DNA from: Desmodus rotundus
Taxonomy: Eukaryota > Chordata > Mammalia > Chiroptera > Phyllostomidae
NCBI RefSeq assembly: GCF_022682495.2
Contig: NC_071392.1
Coordinates: forward strand, 88,490,797-88,554,796
DNA length: 64,000 nucleotides
Direction of reading: 5' to 3'
Under the pieces are notes generated by a model. It did no database searches. It was not told the DNA's origin and saw only the letters and a program-made list of their open reading frames with translations. Numbering within the stretch: the stretch's first letter is position 1; each line of letters opens with the position of its first letter. Shown here in pieces: positions 46,001 through 56,329 of the stretch. The position numbers and the translations under genes are program-made.

Positions 46001-48285
46001 GAAGCATCCCCTTTCCCGGCCACCATCCACCCTACAGCCACGTAGCAAGCTCATCCTCTTCAGTTGTGATGACAGGCCCAGTCTGGTCACTGCTGTTTTG
46101 TCCTGGAGAGTGGCCCTTCTTCCCAATTGTCCCTACATCAACCTCATTATCAACCATCTTCTCTATCAAGGGAGGAAGATTTGCTTTCCAAGTGCCCACA
46201 TCACAGTAAAAACTGACCCTTCAAAAACTGACAGCCAAGGCAAGTGACTGCCAAACTGGCCCTCAGTCCGGATCTCCCCGGCAGACGTGAATTCCAGAGG
46301 GATGCCCTTGCTAATCCAGTTCTTTCAGGAGAACCAGGAAAGCGAGGAGCCTCCAGAATTTCATTTCCTCTTTAAGCTTTGAGGAGGCAACTCTAGGGCC
46401 CTGGGCTTTTGCTGAAATGCACTTTTAGATGTGTTAGTAAACAGCAGCTGAGAACTACACATCAATATAACTCCAGAAATGATTAGATTTGTAACACATG
46501 TGTTCTGACTCTCTGAATACCCAAATTATACATTTGTATGTATATATAATTTTTTTCTTGTTCAAAGGCATTAATTGTTGATGCTCGCTTTTGGATTGGA
46601 GTAGATGAGAGGAAGCCCACACTACGAATTCAGTATATTCCACTATGTAGTGTGATCGATGAGGGGGCCCTGCAGCCCAGCTTATGGAAAGTGAGTTCTC
46701 CATTGAGACCTGTCTTTGGCTAAAGGAGTTCATGTGCTTTCTAAGTAAAAAGGAATCAAGAGAAATGGACATGCAGCAGGGAGGGTATTAGTATTCCAAA
46801 TAGGTTTTATGAAATTCTTTATGCTGCCCGTAAATTTAGATCTGAGCTCCTAGCAGCTGATGCGTAGAAGAGAAGCAGATCAGCTGCGTGGATAACAGTG
46901 TCGAGAGACAGGAGCATGTCCCCCCGTGCGGGTCACATGCAGCTCTTCCTGCTGCCCCGAGCTGCTTCTCCCATCAGGCATCACAGAAAGGGATTCTCAG
47001 CACCAGCCTCCAAGGCCTCTGTGGCCAATGCCAAGATGCAGTGCTCAGATCCCGCTTCACTCACTGTCATTGCCTCCAGCTGTCGTTACCTCCTTCATGC
47101 TCTTCCCCGGGTGGCCGCCGGGGGGTGACAGTGGATGGCAGGGCAGGTACTAGGGCCGAACCATCTTTGGCCCCTGCAGGATTCCTGCCTCAGGTTGTCT
47201 TTGCTCCAGAGCTCCCCCCTGAGCTGCCAATGAGCACAAACACCCGGTCAGGTCTACGCCTGGTCTGTGGGCTGCCCATGCCCAACCCAGCCCCTGACTC
47301 TCTCCCTTCACCGGGGTGCTCCCGACACAATGTGTTCAGTCTTAGTTCTCTCTCGGCATCTGTTTCCCCAGAACTCCCACCTGGCTCAATATCCTTTCGG
47401 TAAATGCAAAGAGGAATTTTAAGGATTCTTCTTTTTATCAGGATGCTGATGTGTAAAGTCTGAGCCAATTTCATGAGAGCACGGTGAGGAGCACGGCAGC
47501 ATAACAAATGAGACATAGCACCCAGCTTGGATGCGTTCTAGAAGAAACTTTCTCGCCGTTTTCTGTTAACACTGTTCCTCTGCACACTGAGCTCCCTTGA
47601 GTTCAAGGCTAGAGTCCCTGGAAAATAGACAATGTCCAGAGACAAGCCCCACTACGTAGTTAGAATAACTCTTTGACTTGAACTCTCATTGCCACCTTAC
47701 ATTGGGCATCTTTCTGGCTTCATCTTGAGTACCTATGTATTCTTTCTTGTTTTATTATCTTTACAAATCATTGAAAAGGTCAAAAAGCCCAGTGGTTTTG
47801 AATCAAAATTTGTCACTCATTTTTTTTCTTTAGCCCCATAAGTCCAATGAATACTGAGCTCTGTTTCTGTGTTCTTTGACATGTCTTACTGTGTTCTGAT
47901 CACACTCTCCCTGGCTGATCTCTCCTTTTGCCTGGCTCCGTGACAGAGATGAGCTAATGGTACACCAACCTTACCTTTTTTCTGTACTTTCTTTTCACTT
48001 AATTATGATCATGTAAATATTGCTCCTGCCTCTTCAAGTTCGTATAAGTTATATTTGCAAATCTTCATCGGTATGATGGTGCTGATGGAACTAGATCTCT
48101 GAGTATCTGCACTGACCCCTGAGCTGTTCCTTGGCTAGCAATTGCTATGCATTTTAAGCTCTTTAGCTTAACACACAAATCCCATCTAATTTATGTGCTG
48201 CTTCTTCCCATCACTATCCCTGCAACCTAACTCCACGCACTAGAATTGCAAGCATTGGTCAGTAGGAGGCCTCCTGCTGTCTATG
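43021..48285 (+). other. Unique intron with simple repeats
   Basis: No gene with support. 43600-44110 and 46880-47400 are GC-richer and carry chance open frames, the longest being 171 codons at 46888-47403. (TTTTG)n tracts occur at 44451-44472 and 45086-45106. No mobile element confidently named. Confidence 0.5.
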
Positions 48286-48287
48286 GT

Positions 48288-48520
48288 ATTTTTCCCCTTG
48301 CTTTCTGCTTAAAGATCACTTCTATAGCCCTTCCAAGCTCAGCGGAAGCATCACTTCCTGTGGGAACACTTCCCCATCCCCTGGTTTGACTCTTTCCTCT
48401 TACGTATTTCTGCCACACCTGTATCATACTTTTATCACAGCATGTGCTACATTATTGTTCCCTCAACATTGCTCCCCCCTAAATATACTGTCAACACCTT
48501 GAGAGCTGTATTCCTACATG
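48288..48520 (+). repeat. L2 LINE 3' fragment
   Basis: 'gcggaagcatcacttcctgt', 'gggaacacttccccatcccc' and 'cacctgtatcatacttttat' then 'tcaacaccttgagagctgta' follow the sense 3' end of L2. Confidence 0.65.
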
Positions 48521-49566
48521 ACTGGACTCCATATTGAAATGAGTCCAAAAATGTTGAGTGCACACAGCTCATTTTCCACTCTGACATCTTCCTGCTCTTT
48601 CCCTCCAGGGCCTGACATTAGCTGTCAGAGCAGATGGCTGGTAGGCACGGCCTTACGGATGCTGAAAAGCGGGTTTCACTGTGCCCGCGGACATGCTTTG
48701 TTCTCGGGGGCTCCATTTCTGCAGTGGAAATTAACTCGATGCTTCTCTGGAGTGATGTTCAGATTAATGTTGAAGCATTTGTGAAGGCCTCCAGGATGCC
48801 CAGATGAAGGGCATTTGATATGAGCCTCTTTGTCGCTTGAAGCTGTTTGTAGGGTTCATCTGTTTGCTCCTCAGCAAGACATTTGACATTCTCTTCATAC
48901 AGCACACTCCAGGATTAATTAACAGACTTCTGGAAGGCGTGGGGCCACATCTTCTTTAACATCCCTGTGCCTTGAATGTCGATCTTGACATCTTTGTTTT
49001 GAATAATTATGAGGCATTCAAATGATAACCTAACATACAATTAAGACTCCCTAGTCGCCGTAAGGATTCCGAGTGGCTGAGTGGAATTTCACAGCGATAG
49101 ATAATGAACATATTCTCTGAGGCCTTACACCAAATCTGAAAAGAAACCCAAGTCCTTGAGCTTTCCTCACTGAGCTACAATGACATCTTTCCAAATACAG
49201 ACCGCTATCAGAAACCACAGAAGAGAAAGCTGAGGCATTCATGAGCACAGCTTCAGGATTAGACCCTCCTGTACTCACCTTAGAGCTTCTGTGAGCGATG
49301 CATGCTCTTTCCTCAGTGATTCACAGGAGAGTCACAATGCCTGTGAATTCTGGAGCAGAGCTGTTCTGTAGGAGCTTCAAATGTTCCTGACTCCTGAGAT
49401 CAGGGAACGACTTGAGCGTGTGGCACTCCAGACAGCTGCGGTCCCCGCAGTCCTAAAAGAAAATAGTCACCGGAACAACCCTTTCTCTATGTGACAGCTC
49501 ATGCCCAGGAGCTATGGAAATAGACTGCTGCAGACAGCTGTGCTTCCCTCTTGCTAAACATCCAAG
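48521..49566 (+). other. Unique intron
   Basis: No repeat or gene recognised. 'ggattaattaacag' at 48912 is a homeodomain-like palindrome in otherwise unremarkable sequence. Confidence 0.5.
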
Positions 49567-49567
49567 G

Positions 49568-49735
49568 ATTCCATTTTTTTTTTAAACAAATCGTGTTCTG
49601 CTTTCTTTTATTTTACCTTATTATTAAGAAATGTATCTAACATGCAGAAAAGTATAGAGAACAGTATAACAGAGTTACCAACTACGAAGATTTACTAAAA
49701 GCTTTAATACTTATTAAAACAAAACACTCTTCTAG
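49568..49735 (-). repeat. Probable old LINE fragment, antisense
   Basis: A T-rich lead followed by 'aacatgcagaaaagtataga' and 'gaacagtataacagagttac' resembles the antisense end of an ancient LINE. Family uncertain. Confidence 0.35.
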
Positions 49736-49964
49736 CTCTCAAGGATTCCATTTTTAACACAGTATATCTATTACTAAGACAATGAGCCAAGAAGTCAATG
49801 CAACCAGGGCATCTAGGTCTGCCATGTAAATAACATGCTGATTCCCACTTCCTGTTGAGCCAGAACACCACTGCTCTCCTTGTCCTGGAGGGGACATGGC
49901 TTCCAGAATAATCATCTGGAAATCCTGCTTTTTATAATAACTCCCATTCAAGAACTTGCTATAT

Positions 49965-50177
49965 AGCCCTGGCTGGTGTGGCTCAGTGGATTGAGCACCA
50001 GCCTGTGAACCAAAGGGTCATTGGTTCGATTCCATCAGGGCACATGCCTGGGTTGCAGGCCAGGTCCCCAGGAGGGGATGTGCAAGAGGCAGCCACACAT
50101 TGATGTTTCTCTCCTCTTTCTTTCTCCCTTCCTTCCCTTCTCTAAAAATAAATAAGTAAAAATCTTAAAAAAAAAAC
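49965..50177 (+). mobile_element. VES-type bat SINE
   Basis: Near-consensus head 'gccctggctggtgtggctca', box-B-like 'ggttcgattcc' and a tail 'tctctaaaaataaataagta' then A10. The 12-bp flanks 'aacttgctatat' (49953-49964) and 'aacttactatat' (50178-50189) differ at one base and mark the target-site duplication. Confidence 0.92.
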
Positions 50178-50261
50178 AACTTACTATATGATCACTCCCA
50201 TTTAAGAACTTCCTATAATTTGGTTATGAAAAGATCTTAATCCTACGAGGTGTTATATTTA

Positions 50262-50470
50262 AATTTCTAGACCCTCTGCGATCGGGCTCCTTCATCTTTA
50301 TCAAATCAATTTCTCCTGACTCTGGACCCCAGCTGCCCACCAGTGAGGTAAGACTCCCCATTCCTGCCCGGGGTCTGTTACTCACATCCTTTCCTATAAA
50401 AATGCCCACTCAGTTCTCCATGTCCAAGCAGGTCCTGCCCTTCCTGCTCATGTTTGACATTGAAGCCCCA
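50262..50470 (+). repeat. L2 LINE fragment
   Basis: 'agaccctctgcgatcgggct', 'tttctcctgactctggaccc' and later 'agcaggtcctgcccttcctg' follow the L2 3' region in sense order. Diverged. Confidence 0.45.
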
Positions 50471-50671
50471 CGGGAGCCTAGTCTTCCAACTTCCCACATT
50501 GATCAGCGGTCTCTTTAAATCCAATTTATATCTTTCCCTGAACCTCATAATTCAGTAACAAATTATAGGCTAGTATATGGGATTCTCTTATTCACATGCA
50601 TTAGTCTCCTAGCTTACATTGTATCTGAAGGTACACAGTGGCAATATCTGTGTCCTTAACATTTAGGCTAC

Positions 50672-51325
50672 AATTATTTTTTTATTTTTATTTTTTAATT
50701 TAATTGAGGTAAAATTTGCATAAGGTGAGATTCATCCACTTTCGTGTACACATCTATTAAGTTCTGGTAAATGCATGAAGTTGTATGAACGCCGCTACAA
50801 TCAAGCAATGAGATGGTTCCATTGCACCAGGTATCGCCACTGTGGCCTTTTGCAGTCAGACCCGCTCCCACATACAGTCTGACGACCACGGATCTGTTTC
50901 CTGTCTCTGTAGTTTTGCCTGTGTGGACTCATACAGCATGTGGACTTTATGTCTAGATTCTTTTCCTTAGCATTAGTGCGTTTGCAATTTAGTTCTGTTG
51001 CGAGTGAGTCAGTAGTACAGGCCTTGCTACGTCTGAGTGGTACTTGTATGGACGTGCTCAGTATGTTTACACACTTACCAGTTGGAGAACATTTGGGCCA
51101 TTTCCAAGGTTGGGGCAATAAAGCCCCTCTAAACATTGTCATACAGATGTTTATTTGAACATTGTTTTCATTTCACTTGCATAAATGCATAGAAGTGAGT
51201 TTGAATGGAAAGTGAATGTTTACCTTCGTAAGAAACTTCTAAAATAGTTTCCATAGTGGCCAAAGCATTTTGTCCTTGGACTGGCAATGAATGAGTTCCA
51301 GTTGCTTAAGCATCTTAGTGGTTCT
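50672..51325 (-). mobile_element. Old LINE-1 3' region, antisense
   Basis: A T-rich start, 'taatttaattgaggtaaaat', 'tttcctgtctctgtagtttt', 'gtgtggactcatacagcatg' and 'tttccatagtggccaaagca' follow the antisense order from the L1 3'UTR to the ORF2 end. Frames within it are not genes. Confidence 0.7.
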
Positions 51326-51506
51326 GGGTGTGTGTAGGGATACCACATGATGGTTTGAATGAACGTTTCTTGATAACCAATGCCGTTGCTTTTTCAGGTG
51401 CTCACTTATGCTCTGTGTTCTTTTGGCTGTTTCCCACTACTGGCAAAGTGCTATGAATATGTTAAGTGCTGAAATCATGTGCCAGTAGCTCCCTTTTACT
51501 AGCTGT

Positions 51507-51655
51507 TACCATTTATTGAGCATCTACTGTGTGCTATGCATCGCACTTAGAGCTTTACATATGACATTTACTACTCATAATCACCCTATGAGGGTTGGGG
51601 TATCATTGCCCTCACTGATAATAAAAGGGGCAAATATTACCATCAACTTGTCAAT
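51507..51655 (-). repeat. MIR SINE, antisense
   Basis: 'accatttattgagcatctac', 'tgtgtgctatgcatcgcact' and 'aatcaccctatgagggttgg' are the MIR reverse complement 3' end. Confidence 0.75.
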
Positions 51656-52021
51656 AGTCAGTTTCTTCTCATTACCCTAAGAGGTCTTGCATTTGCTTAT
51701 TTTATTTCTGGAGCTTGTTTTATACTACGGCTTATGTATTTCACTTTGACCATAGAAAGGCAATTGTAGTAGCCATGGACTAACTGCCTGGATACTTTTC
51801 ATGGGTACGTGGGGTCAATACTACACAGCACAAGACCAAACCCCAGCCTTCAGGGTCATTTGAGTGAGCACACACCACATAGGCAATGGATAAAAGTTCG
51901 GCTGTTTCTAGAAATGAAAACGCTCTTAAGAGATTACTAGCATCCTAGTTACTTTGTGATGCAACGCATAAGATGTGGAAAAATATGTTTTCTGCATGAT
52001 GTTTACTGACCCTATAGCATC

Positions 52022-52074
52022 GTTTCTGGTTTTCATATAAGACATTAAGTTTCTGGTTTTCATATAAGAATCAG
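52022..52074. repeat. Two-copy tandem duplication, 27-bp period
   Basis: 'gtttctggttttcatataag' followed by 'a' occurs identically at 52022 and 52049. A recent local slippage or duplication. Confidence 0.92.
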
Positions 52075-52736
52075 AACACTAGTATTTAAAAGGAAAGTCA
52101 GGCTTTCCAAAACAAAATACTTTTCAGTCTTCAGAGAGTTAAATAATAGATGCGGCAAGTTCAGAAAGCAGGATTTGAGATCATTTTTGGTGAGGCCTGT
52201 TCTGGCTCTTTGTACATCTAAACGATGTTACCCCACTCTGCAGCAATGAGAACCAAGAGCAAGAGTGAGGAGCACTATTCACAGAACTCTCTCACACCCA
52301 TCACTGTTGGTTCAGGTACAGAGCAGTTACTAAAGGAAATCACCCAGCCACTTACACAAGCAAATGCAGAGGTTTGGTTGCACAGCAGAACTTCTGGAGC
52401 CCAATGTAATAGCACCATAATATAATTATACACGTATATGCTTGTAAACACATGTAAGCTTCCAATCAGCCATGATAATGTCCTGGATATATTTCAAGAG
52501 CTTTAGTATGACAATTGTGCTGAGGCATACATATTTTTAATAACTTTCCCTAAAGGATTTTTAAAGAGATAGCTGTGGGAAAATTCCTTAACATGGAGCT
52601 TCTCCTAGATGGGAAATGAGGAATAATGGGAATAAAGAGATGCTAATATTTTGAGGTTGTCTCAAAAGAAAACTTCTACTGAAGGATATTTAAATAGGTT
52701 ATTATTTTATATTTGCAAATAAAATGTGTGTTCTTG

Positions 52737-52995
52737 CCCTGGCTGGTGTTGGCTCAGGTAGTTGGAGCATTGTCCCATAAGCAAAAGGTTGCAGGTTGGA
52801 TTCCCAGTCAGGGCACATGCCTAAGTTGCAGATTCGGTCCCCAGTCCGGGTACAAGCAGTCCCTGGTCCAGGCACATATGGGAGGCAACCTGTGGATGCT
52901 TCTCTTTCACATCGATCTCTCTCTCTCTCCCCCTTCCTCTCTCTCTAAAAGCAATGGAAAAATGTCCTCAAGTGAGAATAAAAAAATAAATGAAT
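52737..52995 (+). mobile_element. VES-type bat SINE with 16-bp TSD
   Basis: The head 'ccctggctggtgttggctca' and box-B-like 'ggttggattcc'. The middle carries an extra 'cagtccctggtccaggcaca' segment, and the tail has 'aaaaatgtcctcaagtgaga'. The 16-bp direct repeats 'aaaatgtgtgttcttg' (52721-52736) and 'aaaaagtgtgttcttg' (52996-53011) fix the ends. The 94-codon frame here is SINE sequence. Confidence 0.93.
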
Positions 52996-53011
52996 AAAAA
53001 GTGTGTTCTTG

Positions 53012-56000
53012 CTTCCATACTTCAACTTTCTGCTGTGCACAGGAATTGCAGCGAGCTGGTTTACCGCGGAGGTCCTGGGTGCCCAGGCTCCCGCTGAGAC
53101 TCTCAGCTCCACCTGGAGCGAAGTGCAGGGAGGAAGGTCTTCCACGTTCACATTCCTCATGGCGACGGAGCCTGCTTCTCTCTGGCAGACATGGCTCCCG
53201 GAAATAGCGATGGCTTTAGCAAATCAACAGCAAAGCCTGCCACTCGAAGCATTAAACGTATTCTAGCCCAGCTGGATTTTTATTCGTTATATTTCACAAG
53301 ACAATTTGGCAGAGGCTGGGTGAACCTGCTTGCTGCGGTCACGAGCCTGATAATCACGACAGCGACAGCAACAACGGAATTGAAATGTCTTACCGTGAGG
53401 GATATCTCAGTGTGCCTGACACTGTCACATCAAATCATGAGGTATCTCCCAGGGCGTAGGAAAGTGGAGCTCAACTTCCGAACTAAGTCTTAGATGTTTA
53501 CTACCTGAATAATGTGAAAAACCTGGGTGAAAACTTAAGCATGTTTTAATTTCCCGACATTGGTCCTGCAGCCACCCCCACTTTGGCTTGGGCCGCTCTG
53601 TGTTTGAACTTCCATTACTGCCTCTATAATTGAAACACCCACGTCTTCGGGTTTCCCTCACCAGACGGGGCTTTATTTCCTAATGTCCTTGTTACCTCTG
53701 TGTAATTGGAAATGCCTGCCTTCTCTGTTCCCACCATCCACATTGAAGTTAATGTGCCCCCACCTTCTCACTCACCCTACCTCGTGCATTTTAATTAAGA
53801 GGGACACCGCTGTTTTCTTTACTTTCATCACCGAGGCTTAACTCGCATTCTCTTTTTCCTTCATTTTTCCCCTTATGCTCAGTATCTGTTAATAGCTCTT
53901 CTCTGCGATTCATGTATTTTATGAATTCCAAACTTCCAAATAGCAAATGACAGGTATGTTCCTTCCAGTCTAAACTGACCTGATGCTAATGATCCTTGAT
54001 TTCATTCTAAGGATAAAAATGAAAGAGAGAGAAAAAAGCCTTTATGAGATATATATATATACACACACACACACACACTGTGTAAACATGTTGACTAGAC
54101 ATTATAGCTGAGGGAGAGAAGTTCTAAAAATAACTTCTTGAACGCAGACTCTGAGGAAGGTTAATGTAATGTGCACAGCATTTCAATTTCCTTTCTTCCT
54201 GTTGCGTTGAGGATCACCAAACAAGCTAATCACCCTGGAGTGTGGGATCATGTTAAACAAAAGGAGGACGTTTTGATTCATGGGTGCACCGTGTTGCAAA
54301 GCACCTCCATCCCGGAGTGTAATGCTGGGCTTCGGGCTGCCGCTGCCCCCTGACCCCGTGCCCCTCTCCCCAGGATCCTGAGTCCTGGCCTGCAGCCTGA
54401 GGGCCGTTGCCTGGCTTGGTGACTTGGTGATGATGGCAAATCTCAGCAGCTAAAAAATCTGCTGAATGTGGGAATTAGCACATCAACAAGTACTTACTCA
54501 GGGCTTTCTCTCCACGCTCAGCACCCTCTTGGAATCTGTCTGGTAAACACAGTAAATCTAGGAGGTAGTTTCCCAACTGAAACACTTACCCAGAACCCCA
54601 GGGGGTTGCAGGGCAGTCACACCTAGTCTCTCGCTGGGTTGGCACTAAGATCAGTGCTTTGGGTTTGGGTTTTGTTTGACACTTTGTTTTTGTAGTGTCT
54701 GTCTGTTTCTTGTTTCATTGAGGTTTTTTACATATATATTTCCATTTGAATAGTCATGCGATAGCATTTTTTGATTTGTTTCCTTTGTTTTTGGTTTTGG
54801 ACTCAGTTGACAAAAGCAAAATACATGTGTTTAGGGTTTATGGTTTTCCATCATGTTTTTAACCCTGTTAACTTTCAAGTGAAAAAAGAAATCATAGAGG
54901 TGTGTGAATCTAAGCAGAGTGGACTTCAGGCAAATGCGGAGCTCACTGCTGTCTGCCTTTCTGCAGCAGCCCTCTGCCCGAGGGCATCCTGAAGCCTCCA
55001 GGCCAACGTCGGTCCCCGTGGAGAGGCTTGTGAGAGCATTACTCTCTTCTGTTTGCTCAGCATTTACCTTACTTTGTGCCGTGTCTTCGGGGAAGTTTTA
55101 ATACCTAAAAATGTATCAATTTCTCTTTATTGTATGCCCGCCTTGTTTCTTTGCCCCTGTCGATCCTGGGTGAAACTATCTGTAGGAAATCAAGCATGAA
55201 ACTCAGATACTAATGAAAGTCAAGGCTCCATGGTGTCCTGTGAAGACGGCTGCATTTGGAGAGGGACAGTGCTTCTAACTGCTGCAGTTGACATATTTCT
55301 GTGATTTCCGAGGGGTCATCGATTCTGGGGCGCTGATTTATAAACTCGTGGGCAACTGCCTATTGGAGCTTCAGGTCAGCCCTAATCTTTGGAAATTGCA
55401 TGGGGCACGCCCTTGCAGTCTGCCAATCTGTTCAGTTGCAGACCACAGGAAAATTAAAACGAAGGTGGGTGGGTATTTTCATAGACCTTCTGCCAACTCC
55501 GATGGGCAGCGCTTTCCCTGTCTTGCTGAACTTGGTGCCAGTTTTACAGCATCGCCAGCCTCTCTTGTAGACAGGGCTGCAGAGACACGGAGCAATCCCT
55601 TCTCCCTGGCTCTAGATTTCACGCAGACCGCACTTCCGATTTCATCTGTCGGTCAGCGCATTCCAGTGTCCGAGAGAACGATTAATCTTACATTAGTTAC
55701 ATCTTAAAGGCCCCGAAATATGCTGGTGCAGCAGCACTTACAAGATCATCAGCCAAACATCGCCTATGTCGTTGTGGAGGGTGGTGGCGTCTGAGATGCG
55801 TGTGGGTGCTAAGTCCTTGAAAAGCACATGGATTCTTAACCACCCCCCGCCTTTTTTTTTTTTTTTTAATATTCTATTTCTGGAATTGGACCACAGTGAC
55901 AAGGCCAACAAGTATAAGGGCAAAGGGCCATTTTCTTCTTTGGTTATGTGTGTAGTATTTTGTCCATTTTAATAGCCCGCATTCCAGATTTAGAAACCTT

Positions 56001-56017
56001 CTGCCGCACCATTATGT
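53012..56017 (+). other. Intron, no gene supported
   Basis: 53040-53480 is GC-richer with several CpGs ('tttaccgcggaggtcctggg') and carries overlapping chance frames, without splice sites or family motifs. (TA)n(CA)n lies at 54049-54078. The rest is unrecognised. Confidence 0.5.
54049..54078. repeat. (AT)n(AC)n microsatellite
   Basis: Six AT units followed by nine AC units. Confidence 0.96.
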
Positions 56018-56022
56018 GAGAC

Positions 56023-56323
56023 TGTGCTGGGGGATTTTACACCTCAACTTGACTGGGCCACGGTGTGCCCCATGGAACATTCCTTCTGGGTGTGTCTGTG
56101 AGTGTGTTTCAGATGAGATTAGCATTTGCATCTGTAAAGCAGACTACCCTCCCCTAGGGTGTGTGGGGGGTGGGGGGAGGGGGCGACATCCAACCCACTG
56201 AGGGCCTGAAATCAAGGAGGATTTGGCTCCTTCCCACCTGTCTGATAAGTTGGGACACAAGTCTCTATATATGTGTATATGGACTATATATAAATATCCT
56301 GTTGGAGAATCCTGACTGATACA
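56023..56323 (+). mobile_element. MLT2-type LTR (ERVL), solo, shortened
   Basis: 'cctcaacttgactgggccac', 'ttctgggtgtgtctgtgagt', 'cagatgagattagcatttgc', 'tccaacccactgagggcctg', and the end 'tggagaatcctgactgatac' then 'a', follow the MLT2-type ERVL LTR with an internal deletion. It begins TG and ends CA, and 5-bp flanks 'gagac' and 'gggac' look like an aged target duplication. No viral genes present. The G-rich insert at 56160-56183 is low complexity. Confidence 0.8.
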
Positions 56324-56329
56324 GGGACC

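Noticed and set aside
46888..47403. 171-codon plus-strand open frame
   Set aside because: GC-rich, Ser/Pro-rich composition with two other frames also open. No recognisable domain and no splice or Kozak context, so most likely a chance frame in intron sequence.
52713..52997. 94-codon plus-strand frame
   Set aside because: Lies almost entirely within a VES SINE with clear 16-bp target duplications.
53191..53493. Possible additional coding exon (100-codon frame)
   Set aside because: No acceptor/donor pair in frame and no similarity to the CNTNAP2 segment expected next.
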